A DNA stretch of 64,000 bases, taken from NCBI RefSeq assembly GCF_001310225.1, contig NZ_CP012898.1:2480001-2544000 (forward strand), in the 5' to 3' direction. This document shows positions 26,869 to 33,695 of this stretch, piece by piece. A model generated the notes under the pieces. It was not told where the DNA came from. It made no database searches and saw only the letters and a program-made list of their open reading frames with translations. The translations under genes and the position numbers were made by a program. The first letter of the stretch is position 1, and every line of letters starts with the position of its first letter. This DNA is from Pseudalgibacter alginicilyticus. Lineage in GTDB: Bacteria > Bacteroidota > Bacteroidia > Flavobacteriales > Flavobacteriaceae.

Positions 26869-27741
26869 TTATTGAATAATTAACTTTATTTCCTTTCTGT
26901 AGTTAGAAGCACTCTTTCCAGTAATTTCATTAAACTGTTTATTGAAATGAGAAAAATTATTAAATCCACACTCAAAACAGATATCTGCAATACTCATTTG
27001 ACTTTCATTTAATAATTTAGTGGCATGTACAACTCTATATTCATTAACAAGCTGTGTAAATGTTTTTCCCGTAGCTTTTTTAAAATATCTACAAAAAGCA
27101 GGAACTGTCATACTTACTTCATCTGCAATTTCATCTAAAGCAATGTGGTTTTGAAAGTTTTTATTTACGTATTTAAAAATGACATCTATTTTACTGCTAT
27201 CCTGAGCCTCGGTTTCAAAAGCAAAACCATCAGCATTTAGCAAACTATAATCATCTGTGGATGCTAAATAATTTATTATTTCCAAAAACTTGATAACACG
27301 TTCTAAACCTGTATATTCCATCAAGCTGTCAATCTTAGGACCTATCACAGCTTTTGTTTCCATTTTAAAACGAATTCCTTTTTTAGCGCGGTCAAATAAT
27401 GACATGACTGTAGCCATTTCAGGAATACTTGCAAAACTATCTCCTAAAAAATCAGATTTAAATTGCACCGTTGTTTCAGTTCCATTGGCTGTTAGTCTAT
27501 CTGTAAAGCCATTATGAGGTAAATTAGAACCTATTAATATAAGTTGACTATTATTAAAATATGAAAGATGATTTCCAATATGTGTTTTTCCTTGCCCTTT
27601 ATTAATGTATATAAGTTCCAATTCTGGATGAAAATGCCAATAGGCAGCATTTCTATCTACCTTATCCACATGCTGTTTCACCATTATAGAACTTCCAAAA
27701 CTCGGGCTTAGTTTTTTTAAAGTGGGTTTCTTATTTATCAT
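26869..27741 (-). CDS. AraC family transcriptional regulator
   Basis: About 290 residues. N-terminal cupin-like sensing domain (HFHPELELIYINKGQGKTHIGN) and C-terminal double helix-turn-helix (HIALDEIADEVSMTVPAFCRYFKKATGKTF, SIADICFECGFNNFSHFNKQF). I start it at ATG 27741 (MINKKPTLKK); the longer frame begins at a TTG that is part of the -7 box TAAATTTG at 27760-27767. It is divergent from the first of four repeated promoter cassettes, making it a candidate regulator of the 200-residue secreted paralogs downstream. Confidence 0.9.
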   Translation of the reverse strand: MINKKPTLKKLSPSFGSSIMVKQHVDKVDRNAAYWHFHPELELIYINKGQGKTHIGNHLSYFNNSQLILIGSNLPHNGFTDRLTANGTETTVQFKSDFLGDSFASIPEMATVMSLFDRAKKGIRFKMETKAVIGPKIDSLMEYTGLERVIKFLEIINYLASTDDYSLLNADGFAFETEAQDSSKIDVIFKYVNKNFQNHIALDEIADEVSMTVPAFCRYFKKATGKTFTQLVNEYRVVHATKLLNESQMSIADICFECGFNNFSHFNKQFNEITGKSASNYRKEIKLIIQ

Positions 27742-27759
27742 GAGTAGGTAATTTAAATG

Positions 27760-27767
27760 CAAATTTA
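27760..27767 (-). promoter_or_regulatory. -7 promoter box of the AraC gene
   Basis: TAAATTTG on the minus strand, matching TAnnTTTG, 19 bases upstream of the chosen ATG. Confidence 0.5.
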
Positions 27768-27835
27768 ATACTTAATGTGTATACATTATATATTTATTTA
27801 ACTTTATTATATGTTATTTTACCTTAACGTGCTGT

Positions 27836-27916
27836 TAACAATTAATTAACAGTTAATATAGCATACAAATAGGTCAAATTTGTTGTTTTGTAGCACGTTA
27901 ATCGGTTATATATTTG
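27836..27916 (+). promoter_or_regulatory. Promoter cassette copy 1 (without a protein gene)
   Basis: -33 element TTTG at 27887-27890, 18-base spacer, -7 box TATATTTG at 27909-27916. The upstream block (TTAACAGTTAATATAGCATA, from 27846) is shared with the cassettes before 29009, 29823 and 30724. Confidence 0.6.
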
Positions 27917-27921
27917 TCGTG

Positions 27922-28103
27922 TAGAAAGTTGGTAACATTATTTAGTTAATTAATATCTACCATAAAGTAACAAAAAAAAAGACATTTATAGTATTATATC
28001 TATAAATAGTTTACAAAACACATTAGTTTTTTAGTTTGAATTAATGTTTATATTTAGTTTAGTTTAGTTGGTAAAGTGGGCTGTGGTGGCCCACTTTTTT
28101 TTT
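27922..28103 (+). ncRNA. Putative small RNA or gene-less cassette remnant
   Basis: Between promoter cassette 1 and the terminator at 28072-28103 there are only about 150 bases with no usable frame. Inside is a hairpin (ATTTATAG 27984-27991 with CTATAAAT 28000-28007). The predicted product would be a transcript of about 180 bases ending in the same GTGGGC/GCCCAC terminator type that closes two of the paralogous genes. It may be a functional small RNA or the scar of a deleted fourth paralog. Confidence 0.4.
28072..28103 (+). terminator. Terminator of cassette 1
   Basis: Stem AAAGTGGGC / GCCCACTTT with loop TGTGGTG and a long T tract. Nearly the same stem recurs at 29632-29662 and 30435-30486. 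Confidence 0.85.
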
Positions 28104-28142
28104 GCTCTATTTTCAACTTACTTTTGAGATTGAGCCAAAATA

Positions 28143-28636
28143 ATTTTAATACTAGCTATAAGATCAGATGTAGGAGTTATTTTAGGCATATTCATGCTTT
28201 ACTATTCAAAACCAATTTTACTAAAAAAAAGACTTGTAGTTATTATTTTACTATATGTATCTTATGTTTTATTAATTAAAAAGAAAATAAGGCTAAATAA
28301 AGGAGGCGTCTTACCTTTAGAGCGGTTGCTGGCTTTTTTTCAGGTGTATTTTCTACAGGAGGCCCTTCTATTATAAGGAAGCACCGTAAAAGACATTAAA
28401 GCTTTTAGAGCAACGATGATTGATGTTTTAGGACCTGCTACTATAACCCTAATTCCTGCTTCAACTATAAATTTTAATCATTTAAAAACTGCTTAATTGG
28501 TATTTCTATTTTTTCTTTTTGCTCAGTACTTAGGGAAACGAACTTTTACAAGAATAAATAAAGAAATCTTGAAAAATTATTAATTGCCATTTTATGTATT
28601 TCAGGCCTCATTCTTATTTTTAAAACGAATAAATGA
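28143..28636 (+). pseudogene. Decayed TauE/SafE-family transporter gene
   Basis: Pieces of one membrane protein appear in successive shifted frames: SDVGVILGIFMLYYSKPILL (from 28143), AGFFSGVFSTGGPSII (from 28328), TVKDIKAFRATMIDVLGPAT (about 28382-28495), VFLFFLFAQYLGKRTF (about 28500-28581) and LIAILCISGLILIFKTNK, ending in a stop at 28636. The GxxSGVFxTGGP block followed by the KAFRAT segment is the pattern of TauE/SafE sulfite exporter-like permeases. At least three frameshifts or stops break it, and the N-terminal part is missing. Confidence 0.7.
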
Positions 28637-28900
28637 CAAGTCTTATAGGAAACTTTATTTACATTTAAAAGACGGCGACAAATATATAATGTCATTCACT
28701 CATACATCATCTAATTAAATAAAGAATTTTGTGTCTATAAAATACATTAACTTTTCTTTTACTTATTCTATATATACCAAAATAACAATCTAATATACTT
28801 TTTAGGTTATTTTGAAAATTATTTGGTTAAAATCACTATTAAAGGATGCAAAATATACTCTTTTAACTTGAGTGTATGCTATATTAACAATTAGGGTAGT
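28637..28900. other. Gene-less stretch
   Basis: AT-rich sequence between the transporter remnant and the next promoter cassette. I see no frame, hairpin or repeat that I can support. Confidence 0.5.
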
Positions 28901-28904
28901 TAAC

Positions 28905-28981
28905 ATTAACTTAACAGATAAAATAGCATATAAATTAGTCAATTTCAATGTTTTCCAGGGTGTTACACCAGCATATCTTTG
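28905..28981 (+). promoter_or_regulatory. Promoter cassette copy 2
   Basis: Upstream block TTAACAGATAAAATAGCATA (from 28912), -33-like GTTTTC at 28950-28955, 18-base spacer, -7 box TATCTTTG at 28974-28981. Confidence 0.65.
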
Positions 28982-29008
28982 CAGTGTTGAAGATTAAAAA
29001 AACATATT

Positions 29009-29611
29009 ATGAAAAATATAATTAAAAATTTAAAAAAAGGAACCTTAATAGTAACTATGTTTACCACCTTATTAAGTTTCGCAAATGAGCCTTTATTTTA
29101 TACAATTAAAAATGATGCAAAAACAACATCATTAACTTTAAGCAATGTAAAAAAAGGAAACTTATTATCTATTAAAGATGTTTATGGAATTACTTTATAT
29201 AGTGAACTAATTAAAGAAAATGGAGTATATACTAAAGGATTTGATTTAACATTACTTCCAAATGGAGATTATGTTTTTGAACTTGACAAAGATGTAGAAA
29301 TTAGTACAATTCCATTTTCAGTAATAGCTAATAAAGTTGAAATTAATCAAGCATTAGAAAAAACAATATACAAGCCAATTACTAATCTTAAAAATGATAT
29401 TGTATATATTTCTAAATTAACCTTAGACAAATCACCATTAAAAGTTCAAGTATATTTTGCAGAATCTAATGATTATTCTTTAATATATTCTGAAAAAATA
29501 GAGGACACACAAAATATTGAAAAAGTGTTTAAATTAACTGGATTAGATAAAGGATCTTACAAAATTGTATTTAATTCAGAAGGAAGAGAATACACTAAAT
29601 TCTTAAACTAA
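29009..29611 (+). CDS. Secreted 200-residue protein, paralog A
   Basis: First of three tandem paralogs, all exactly 200 residues. A signal peptide (KKGTLIVTMFTTLLSFA, cut before NEP) is followed by two similar beta-sandwich-like halves: LFYTIKNDAKTTSLTLSNV to TIPFSV, and YKPITNLKNDIVYISKLTLD to the C-terminus. Each half contains an LxxGxY turn (LPNGDYVFELD, LDKGSYKIVFN) as in bacterial Ig-like or sorting-domain folds. There is no typical T9SS tail ending and no lipobox. It is flanked by its own promoter and terminator. Function unknown; it is the most divergent of the three. Confidence 0.75.
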   Translation: MKNIIKNLKKGTLIVTMFTTLLSFANEPLFYTIKNDAKTTSLTLSNVKKGNLLSIKDVYGITLYSELIKENGVYTKGFDLTLLPNGDYVFELDKDVEISTIPFSVIANKVEINQALEKTIYKPITNLKNDIVYISKLTLDKSPLKVQVYFAESNDYSLIYSEKIEDTQNIEKVFKLTGLDKGSYKIVFNSEGREYTKFLN

Positions 29612-29631
29612 CACACTAACTAATTTATTTT

Positions 29632-29662
29632 TAAAAGTGGGCTTATATAGCCCACTTTTTTA
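29632..29662 (+). terminator. Terminator of paralog A
   Basis: Stem AAAAGTGGGCT / AGCCCACTTTT with loop TATAT, then T residues. Confidence 0.85.
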
Positions 29663-29724
29663 TATCCCATATTTTTATTTATACTATTTAAGCTATTAGA
29701 GTTAACATAAAAATGATAATATAA

Positions 29725-29794
29725 TAATAGTTAAAATAACACATAAATACATCAATATCAATGTTTTACAAACAACAAATACAACTTACATTTG
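29725..29794 (+). promoter_or_regulatory. Promoter cassette copy 3
   Basis: -33-like GTTTTA at 29763-29768, 18-base spacer, -7 box TACATTTG at 29787-29794; upstream ATAACACATAAATACATCAA corresponds to the shared block in shortened form. Confidence 0.6.
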
Positions 29795-29822
29795 TATTGT
29801 TGAACGTTAAAAACACCAAATC

Positions 29823-30425
29823 ATGAAAAAAGAAATTAAACACACAAAAAAAGGAATCTTAATGGTAACTATGTTTGCTACCTTGTTAAGTTTTGCAAAT
29901 GAATCTTCATTTTTTACAATTAAAAATGATGCTGAAAAAACCTCTTTGACTTTAGAAAATGTAAAAGCAGGAAACCTATTATCTATTATAGATGATAACG
30001 GTATGACATTATATAAAGAGCTTATACAAAAACCAGGAATTTATACTAAGGGATTTGATTTAACTTCGCTTCCTGATGGAAACTACACTTTTGAACTTGA
30101 TAAAGACGTGGAAATAACCACTATACCGTTTTCAGTAAACTCTAATATTGTACTATTTAATAAAGAATTAGAAAAAACCATATACAAACCAATAGTAAGA
30201 GTTAAAAATGAAAAGGCGTATATCACTAAATTATCATTAAATAAAGAGCCATTAGAAATTAAAGTCTATTTTACAGATGCTGATATTTTTGAGCTTGTAC
30301 ATACTGAAAAAATAGAAAATACGCAGAACATAGAAAAAATTTATGAATTAACAGGTTTAGGAAAAGGTAGCTATAAATTAGTTTTCAAGTCTGAAGGTAA
30401 AGAATTCTCTGAATTTATAAATTAA
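29823..30425 (+). CDS. Secreted 200-residue protein, paralog B
   Basis: Same architecture and length as paralog A: signal peptide ending LSFA before NESSF, then two Ig-like halves (FDLTSLPDGNYTFELDKDVE and LGKGSYKLVFKSEGKEF). It is clearly closest to paralog C; both share NESSFFTIKNDAEKTSLTLE and the KELIQKPG and VNSNIV segments, roughly 70 percent identity by eye with no gaps. Unknown function, likely periplasmic or released. Confidence 0.75.
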   Translation: MKKEIKHTKKGILMVTMFATLLSFANESSFFTIKNDAEKTSLTLENVKAGNLLSIIDDNGMTLYKELIQKPGIYTKGFDLTSLPDGNYTFELDKDVEITTIPFSVNSNIVLFNKELEKTIYKPIVRVKNEKAYITKLSLNKEPLEIKVYFTDADIFELVHTEKIENTQNIEKIYELTGLGKGSYKLVFKSEGKEFSEFIN

Positions 30426-30434
30426 GAAGATTAA

Positions 30435-30486
30435 ATTTCTGAAAAAAAAGTGGGCTGAAGTAGCCCACTTTTTTTTTCAGAAATTT
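30435..30486 (+). terminator. Terminator of paralog B
   Basis: A very long stem: AGTGGGCT / AGCCCACT with loop GAAGT, extended by A/T runs and TTTCTG / CAGAAA. Confidence 0.85.
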
Positions 30487-30612
30487 TAAAATTAACGTCT
30501 TCATGCTCATGCATTAAATCTTTTTTTATAAATATTTTAATAAAGTAGTGAAACCAAAAATTTATGATTATCGCTATATATACAGTATTAACACCCTTAT
30601 ATTCTATATTAA

Positions 30613-30695
30613 TTTAACATTAAAATAACAGATAAAATAACATATAAATATGTAAATATCAGTGTTTTGCATAACAAAAAGCGGTTATATATTTG
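30613..30695 (+). promoter_or_regulatory. Promoter cassette copy 4
   Basis: Upstream block ATAACAGATAAAATAACATA, -33 TTTTG at 30665-30669, 18-base spacer, -7 box TATATTTG at 30688-30695. The core CGGTTATATATTTGT is identical to that in copy 1. Confidence 0.65.
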
Positions 30696-30723
30696 TAGTG
30701 TTGAACGTTAAAAATACCAAATC

Positions 30724-31326
30724 ATGAAAAAAGTAATTAATCACTTAAAAAAAGGAATCTTAATGGTAACTATGCTTGCTACTTCATTAAGCTTCGCAAA
30801 TGAATCTTCATTTTTTACAATAAAAAATGATGCTGAAAAAACCTCATTAACCTTAGAAAATGTAAAAAAAGGTAACCTATTGTCTATAAAAGACGACAAT
30901 GGTATCATATTATATAAAGAGCTTATACAAAAACCAGGCGTATATAGTAAAGGGTTTGATTTAACTACTTTACCAAATGGCAAATACATTTTTGAATTAG
31001 ATCAAGACGTAGAAATAAATATCATTCCATTTTCTGTAAACTCAAACATCGTTTCTTTTAATAAAGAATTAGAGAAAACCATTTTTAAACCATTGGTTAG
31101 GGTTAAAGACGATATGGCTTATATTACCAGATTGACCTTAGACGAAACACCATTAGAAATTGAAGTTTTCTATACAGATTCTAATGAATATGAACTTGTG
31201 TATTCAGAAAAAATAGAGAACACACAAAACATTGCAAGAGTTTTAAAACTAAGCGACTTAAAAATAGGAAGTTACAAAATGGTCTTTCATACAGAAGACA
31301 GAGAATTTACAAAAATTATTAATTAA
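30724..31326 (+). CDS. Secreted 200-residue protein, paralog C
   Basis: Third paralog, same length, signal peptide (LMVTMLATSLSFA) and two-half layout (FDLTTLPNGKYIFELDQDVE and LKIGSYKMVFHTEDREF). Codon use is like its neighbours. It lacks the GTGGGC-type terminator of the other units; a weaker hairpin at 31588-31625 is the nearest candidate. Confidence 0.75.
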   Translation: MKKVINHLKKGILMVTMLATSLSFANESSFFTIKNDAEKTSLTLENVKKGNLLSIKDDNGIILYKELIQKPGVYSKGFDLTTLPNGKYIFELDQDVEINIIPFSVNSNIVSFNKELEKTIFKPLVRVKDDMAYITRLTLDETPLEIEVFYTDSNEYELVYSEKIENTQNIARVLKLSDLKIGSYKMVFHTEDREFTKIIN

Positions 31327-31397
31327 AACCTAAATGTTCACTATATAGTATAGTTAACAAAAGAGAGTATAATACCCCACTATAAAATCCTTATATT

Positions 31398-31541
31398 ATG
31401 TTTATATCCCAAACTTATTACTGTTATCAAATTCATAAAGAGAAAACTTCAAATTCTGAAATAGAAAAATCAAGTAACTCTATTACTAATCAAGAAGAAA
31501 AACCAAGTTATAATTTTTTTAAAAAATTTGCTTGGAGCTAA
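31398..31541 (+). CDS. Possible small polar protein
   Basis: A 47-codon frame (MFISQTYYCYQIHKEK to FFKKFAWS) lies before the terminator-like hairpin at 31588-31625. The composition is polar with no signal peptide. There is no clear promoter, and this may be chance. Confidence 0.3.
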   Translation: MFISQTYYCYQIHKEKTSNSEIEKSSNSITNQEEKPSYNFFKKFAWS

Positions 31542-31587
31542 AAATTTCTAAATACTGATTAGCACTAATTTTACATAAATTTAACGT

Positions 31588-31625
31588 ATAATGACTTTAT
31601 CAAATTCAGGTAAAGTCATTATATG
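31588..31625 (+). terminator. Terminator-like hairpin
   Basis: TAATGACTTTA (31589-31599) and TAAAGTCATTA (31611-31621) form a perfect 11-base stem; the following T run is weak (TATGTTT). Confidence 0.55.
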
Positions 31626-31689
31626 TTTCATTACATAGCTGACAAACAATTTTAGTACAAACATAAACCCCAATTTATCAGAAAACAAA

Positions 31690-31926
31690 ATGAATTCTGA
31701 AAATTTAAATCAAAAAAAGCTAATATTTCTCAAAAGTCTTAATTGGGAAACAAAAAAAATAGCCTTACATATTATTTGGGCTTTTATAAACATTATAATA
31801 CTATCTTTTTGTTTTTCCCTACTTGTTGGAACAAAATGGGAATTTGTGTTTTTTATTGCAACCTTTATATATTGCTCAGTATACTGGATGCTTACTACCC
31901 TATTATTTGATAAATTTAATAGGTAA
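31690..31926 (+). CDS. Small two-span membrane protein
   Basis: 78 residues with two predicted transmembrane helices (IALHIIWAFINIIILSFCFSLL and FVFFIATFIYCSVYWMLTTLL) separated by a short loop (VGTKWE). It resembles the 2TM-domain small proteins frequent in Flavobacteriaceae. No known role. Confidence 0.55.
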   Translation: MNSENLNQKKLIFLKSLNWETKKIALHIIWAFINIIILSFCFSLLVGTKWEFVFFIATFIYCSVYWMLTTLLFDKFNR

Positions 31927-32034
31927 CAAAATAAATCATTAACTAAAATGACTCTACTCTAAAAGGTTTACACACATACACCTTAATACTTTTTAACACT
32001 ACCTTGATTGAAATACTTATTTATAAATTTTATT

Positions 32035-32064
32035 AATGGAATAAAATTCCATTGATTATATTTG
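32035..32064 (+). promoter_or_regulatory. Copper-operon promoter with palindromic operator
   Basis: The perfect inverted repeat AATGGAATAAAATTCCATT (32035-32053) lies directly upstream of the -7 box TATATTTG (32057-32064), covering the -33 region. A dimeric repressor bound here would block polymerase. The operon content suggests that the signal is copper. Confidence 0.55.
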
Positions 32065-32083
32065 CAAAAATAAGCTGTTTTTT

Positions 32084-32452
32084 TTGAAAATATTCTCAAT
32101 CATATTTGCTCTATTTATGCTTTTAAAGCCTATACTTCCTGTATTGGAATATGTTGCTTTTTATGATTATATAAAAAATGAACTTTGTGAAAATAAAGAA
32201 ATAGTTGAAATGAAGTGTAACGGAAAATGTTATTTAGCAAAAGAAATGGCTAAAGCATCTGAAACTTCAGAAACTGGTAATGACAAAAAGCAAACTTCCA
32301 TTGAAACAAGTGTAGTTTTTTTTCAAGAGATAATTAAAACATCAGTATCATCCATATTTATATATACTCTTAAAGCAAATATCCCATCAGATTATAATAT
32401 ATCATATTCCTTTTTAGATATAAATTCTATATTTCACCCTCCTAAAGTTTAA
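32084..32452 (+). CDS. Small membrane protein with CxGKC motif, copper-operon leader gene
   Basis: 122 residues starting with TTG at 32084 (reads as MKIFSIIFALFML). A hydrophobic N-terminus is followed by EMKCNGKCYLAKEMAKA, in which Cys-x-Gly-Lys-Cys could bind a metal, and a second weakly hydrophobic stretch (SVVFFQEIIKTSVSSIFIY). No known family by name. I recall similar small proteins with KCNGKCYL next to TonB-dependent copper receptors in other Bacteroidota. The TTG start is supported because the promoter box ends 19 bases before it. Confidence 0.6.
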   Translation: MKIFSIIFALFMLLKPILPVLEYVAFYDYIKNELCENKEIVEMKCNGKCYLAKEMAKASETSETGNDKKQTSIETSVVFFQEIIKTSVSSIFIYTLKANIPSDYNISYSFLDINSIFHPPKV

Positions 32453-32768
32453 AACTCATTGCTATTTTTTTAGGTTTTTTATATTGATTTTTTCAACAGG
32501 AATTTCAATGTCTTGTTTTTAGGAGTTATAATACTATACAAAACCTAACAGAATACAAAAAATCATTGTTCCTATAATAATACCAATATATCTATAATTA
32601 TAGTAGCGTTTTATAATTTAAAACAAACAATAATTAGGATATAATTCTGATTACCTACAACTTATAAAAGTTATAAGGAACATATTCGTAACAATTTAAA
32701 CAAAATAATAAATCTGTTAAAGTCACTAACTTGTACTGGGCTTTGATGGACTAAAGAGCATTTAAATA
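32453..32768. other. Intergenic region inside the copper locus
   Basis: No gene found. A small palindrome CTTATAA / TTATAAG sits at 32661-32677. No convincing -7 box precedes the lipoprotein at 32769, so that gene may be read through from 32084 or use a regulated promoter. Confidence 0.4.
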
Positions 32769-33692
32769 ATGAAATTTTTACACTTTATTGTAATTACAAT
32801 ATTTGTTGTGGTTACTTCATGTACCATAGATAAAACAAATTACGAAGATGAAATACGAGTAGAAACTACTGAGTTTATTGTTTTTGAAGAAGTAATATCG
32901 TTAAATGATGGTAACTATTCAATTAGTATTGAAGCCTTAAATGGAACTTTCTATCAAGGCTATAATGAAATTCATTTAAAAATTATCAATACACAAAACA
33001 ATGAAAATTTAAATAATTCTGATGTTACTTTTTTACCAATAATGACTGATGCTAATGGCAATAAGCTTTCTTGTCCTCATAAATATAATTTAGAATATGA
33101 TGCAACTAATAACTACTATATGGGGTATGTTGTATTTCCTAATGAAAGCAATACCACCATTAGTTGGGAGCTGTATATTGGTTATAATAACAACAGCCAA
33201 TTATTCACAACTAATAAAAGTATTTCTGTTCAAGAACAAACAAATATGAACCTAAACATGACAGCATTTACAGGAAATGATGGTGAACAATATTTTATTG
33301 CATTGGTTTACCCTCAAAGTCCTGCAATTGCAGAAAATGATTTAATTGCGGGTATTTATAGATACAATAAGCCAAGTAATCCAGCAGGAATATTTCCTGA
33401 TCCATCACAATATTCCTATTCAATTGTAGAAAATCATACTTTACTATTGGACCCGAGAATGCCAGAACCTTCAATGGGAAATCATTCATCACCCAACAAC
33501 CTAGATTTAACACAACAAAGCGATGGCTTATACCACGGTGTTGTTAATTATACTATGACTGGAAATTGGACATTGAATTTTATATTTCAGAATCAAAATG
33601 GGCAAACCATAAAAGGCACCGAAGTTTCAACTGATTTTACACCTGGAATAGAAGGAGCTAAAAGTGAACTTTATATTGACATATTATTTTAA
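32769..33692 (+). CDS. Lipoprotein of the copper locus
   Basis: 307 residues with a lipobox (VVVTSC, Cys18). The body appears to be two or three beta-sandwich (Ig/YtkA-like) domains: NGTFYQGYNEIHLKIINTQ, NSDVTFLPIMTD, and later LYHGVVNYTMTGNWTLNFIF, whose TMTGNWxLxF pattern resembles the YtkA-like domains found in metal-handling proteins. It is rich in Met, His and Asp near MPEPSMGNHSSPNN, a possible copper-binding loop. The TonB receptor follows after 3 bases. Confidence 0.7.
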   Translation: MKFLHFIVITIFVVVTSCTIDKTNYEDEIRVETTEFIVFEEVISLNDGNYSISIEALNGTFYQGYNEIHLKIINTQNNENLNNSDVTFLPIMTDANGNKLSCPHKYNLEYDATNNYYMGYVVFPNESNTTISWELYIGYNNNSQLFTTNKSISVQEQTNMNLNMTAFTGNDGEQYFIALVYPQSPAIAENDLIAGIYRYNKPSNPAGIFPDPSQYSYSIVENHTLLLDPRMPEPSMGNHSSPNNLDLTQQSDGLYHGVVNYTMTGNWTLNFIFQNQNGQTIKGTEVSTDFTPGIEGAKSELYIDILF

Positions 33693-33695
33693 TAA

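Noticed and set aside
28076-28376. Two plus-strand frames of 60-67 codons
   Set aside because: They overlap a terminator or join out-of-frame parts of the TauE/SafE remnant; better explained as pseudogene debris.
32769-33692. Idea that the lipoprotein is a SusD-type glycan-binding partner of the TonB receptor
   Set aside because: No SusD tetratricopeptide features and the receptor lacks the SusC N-terminal extension; the copper motifs and MbnP/MbnH neighbours give a better explanation.
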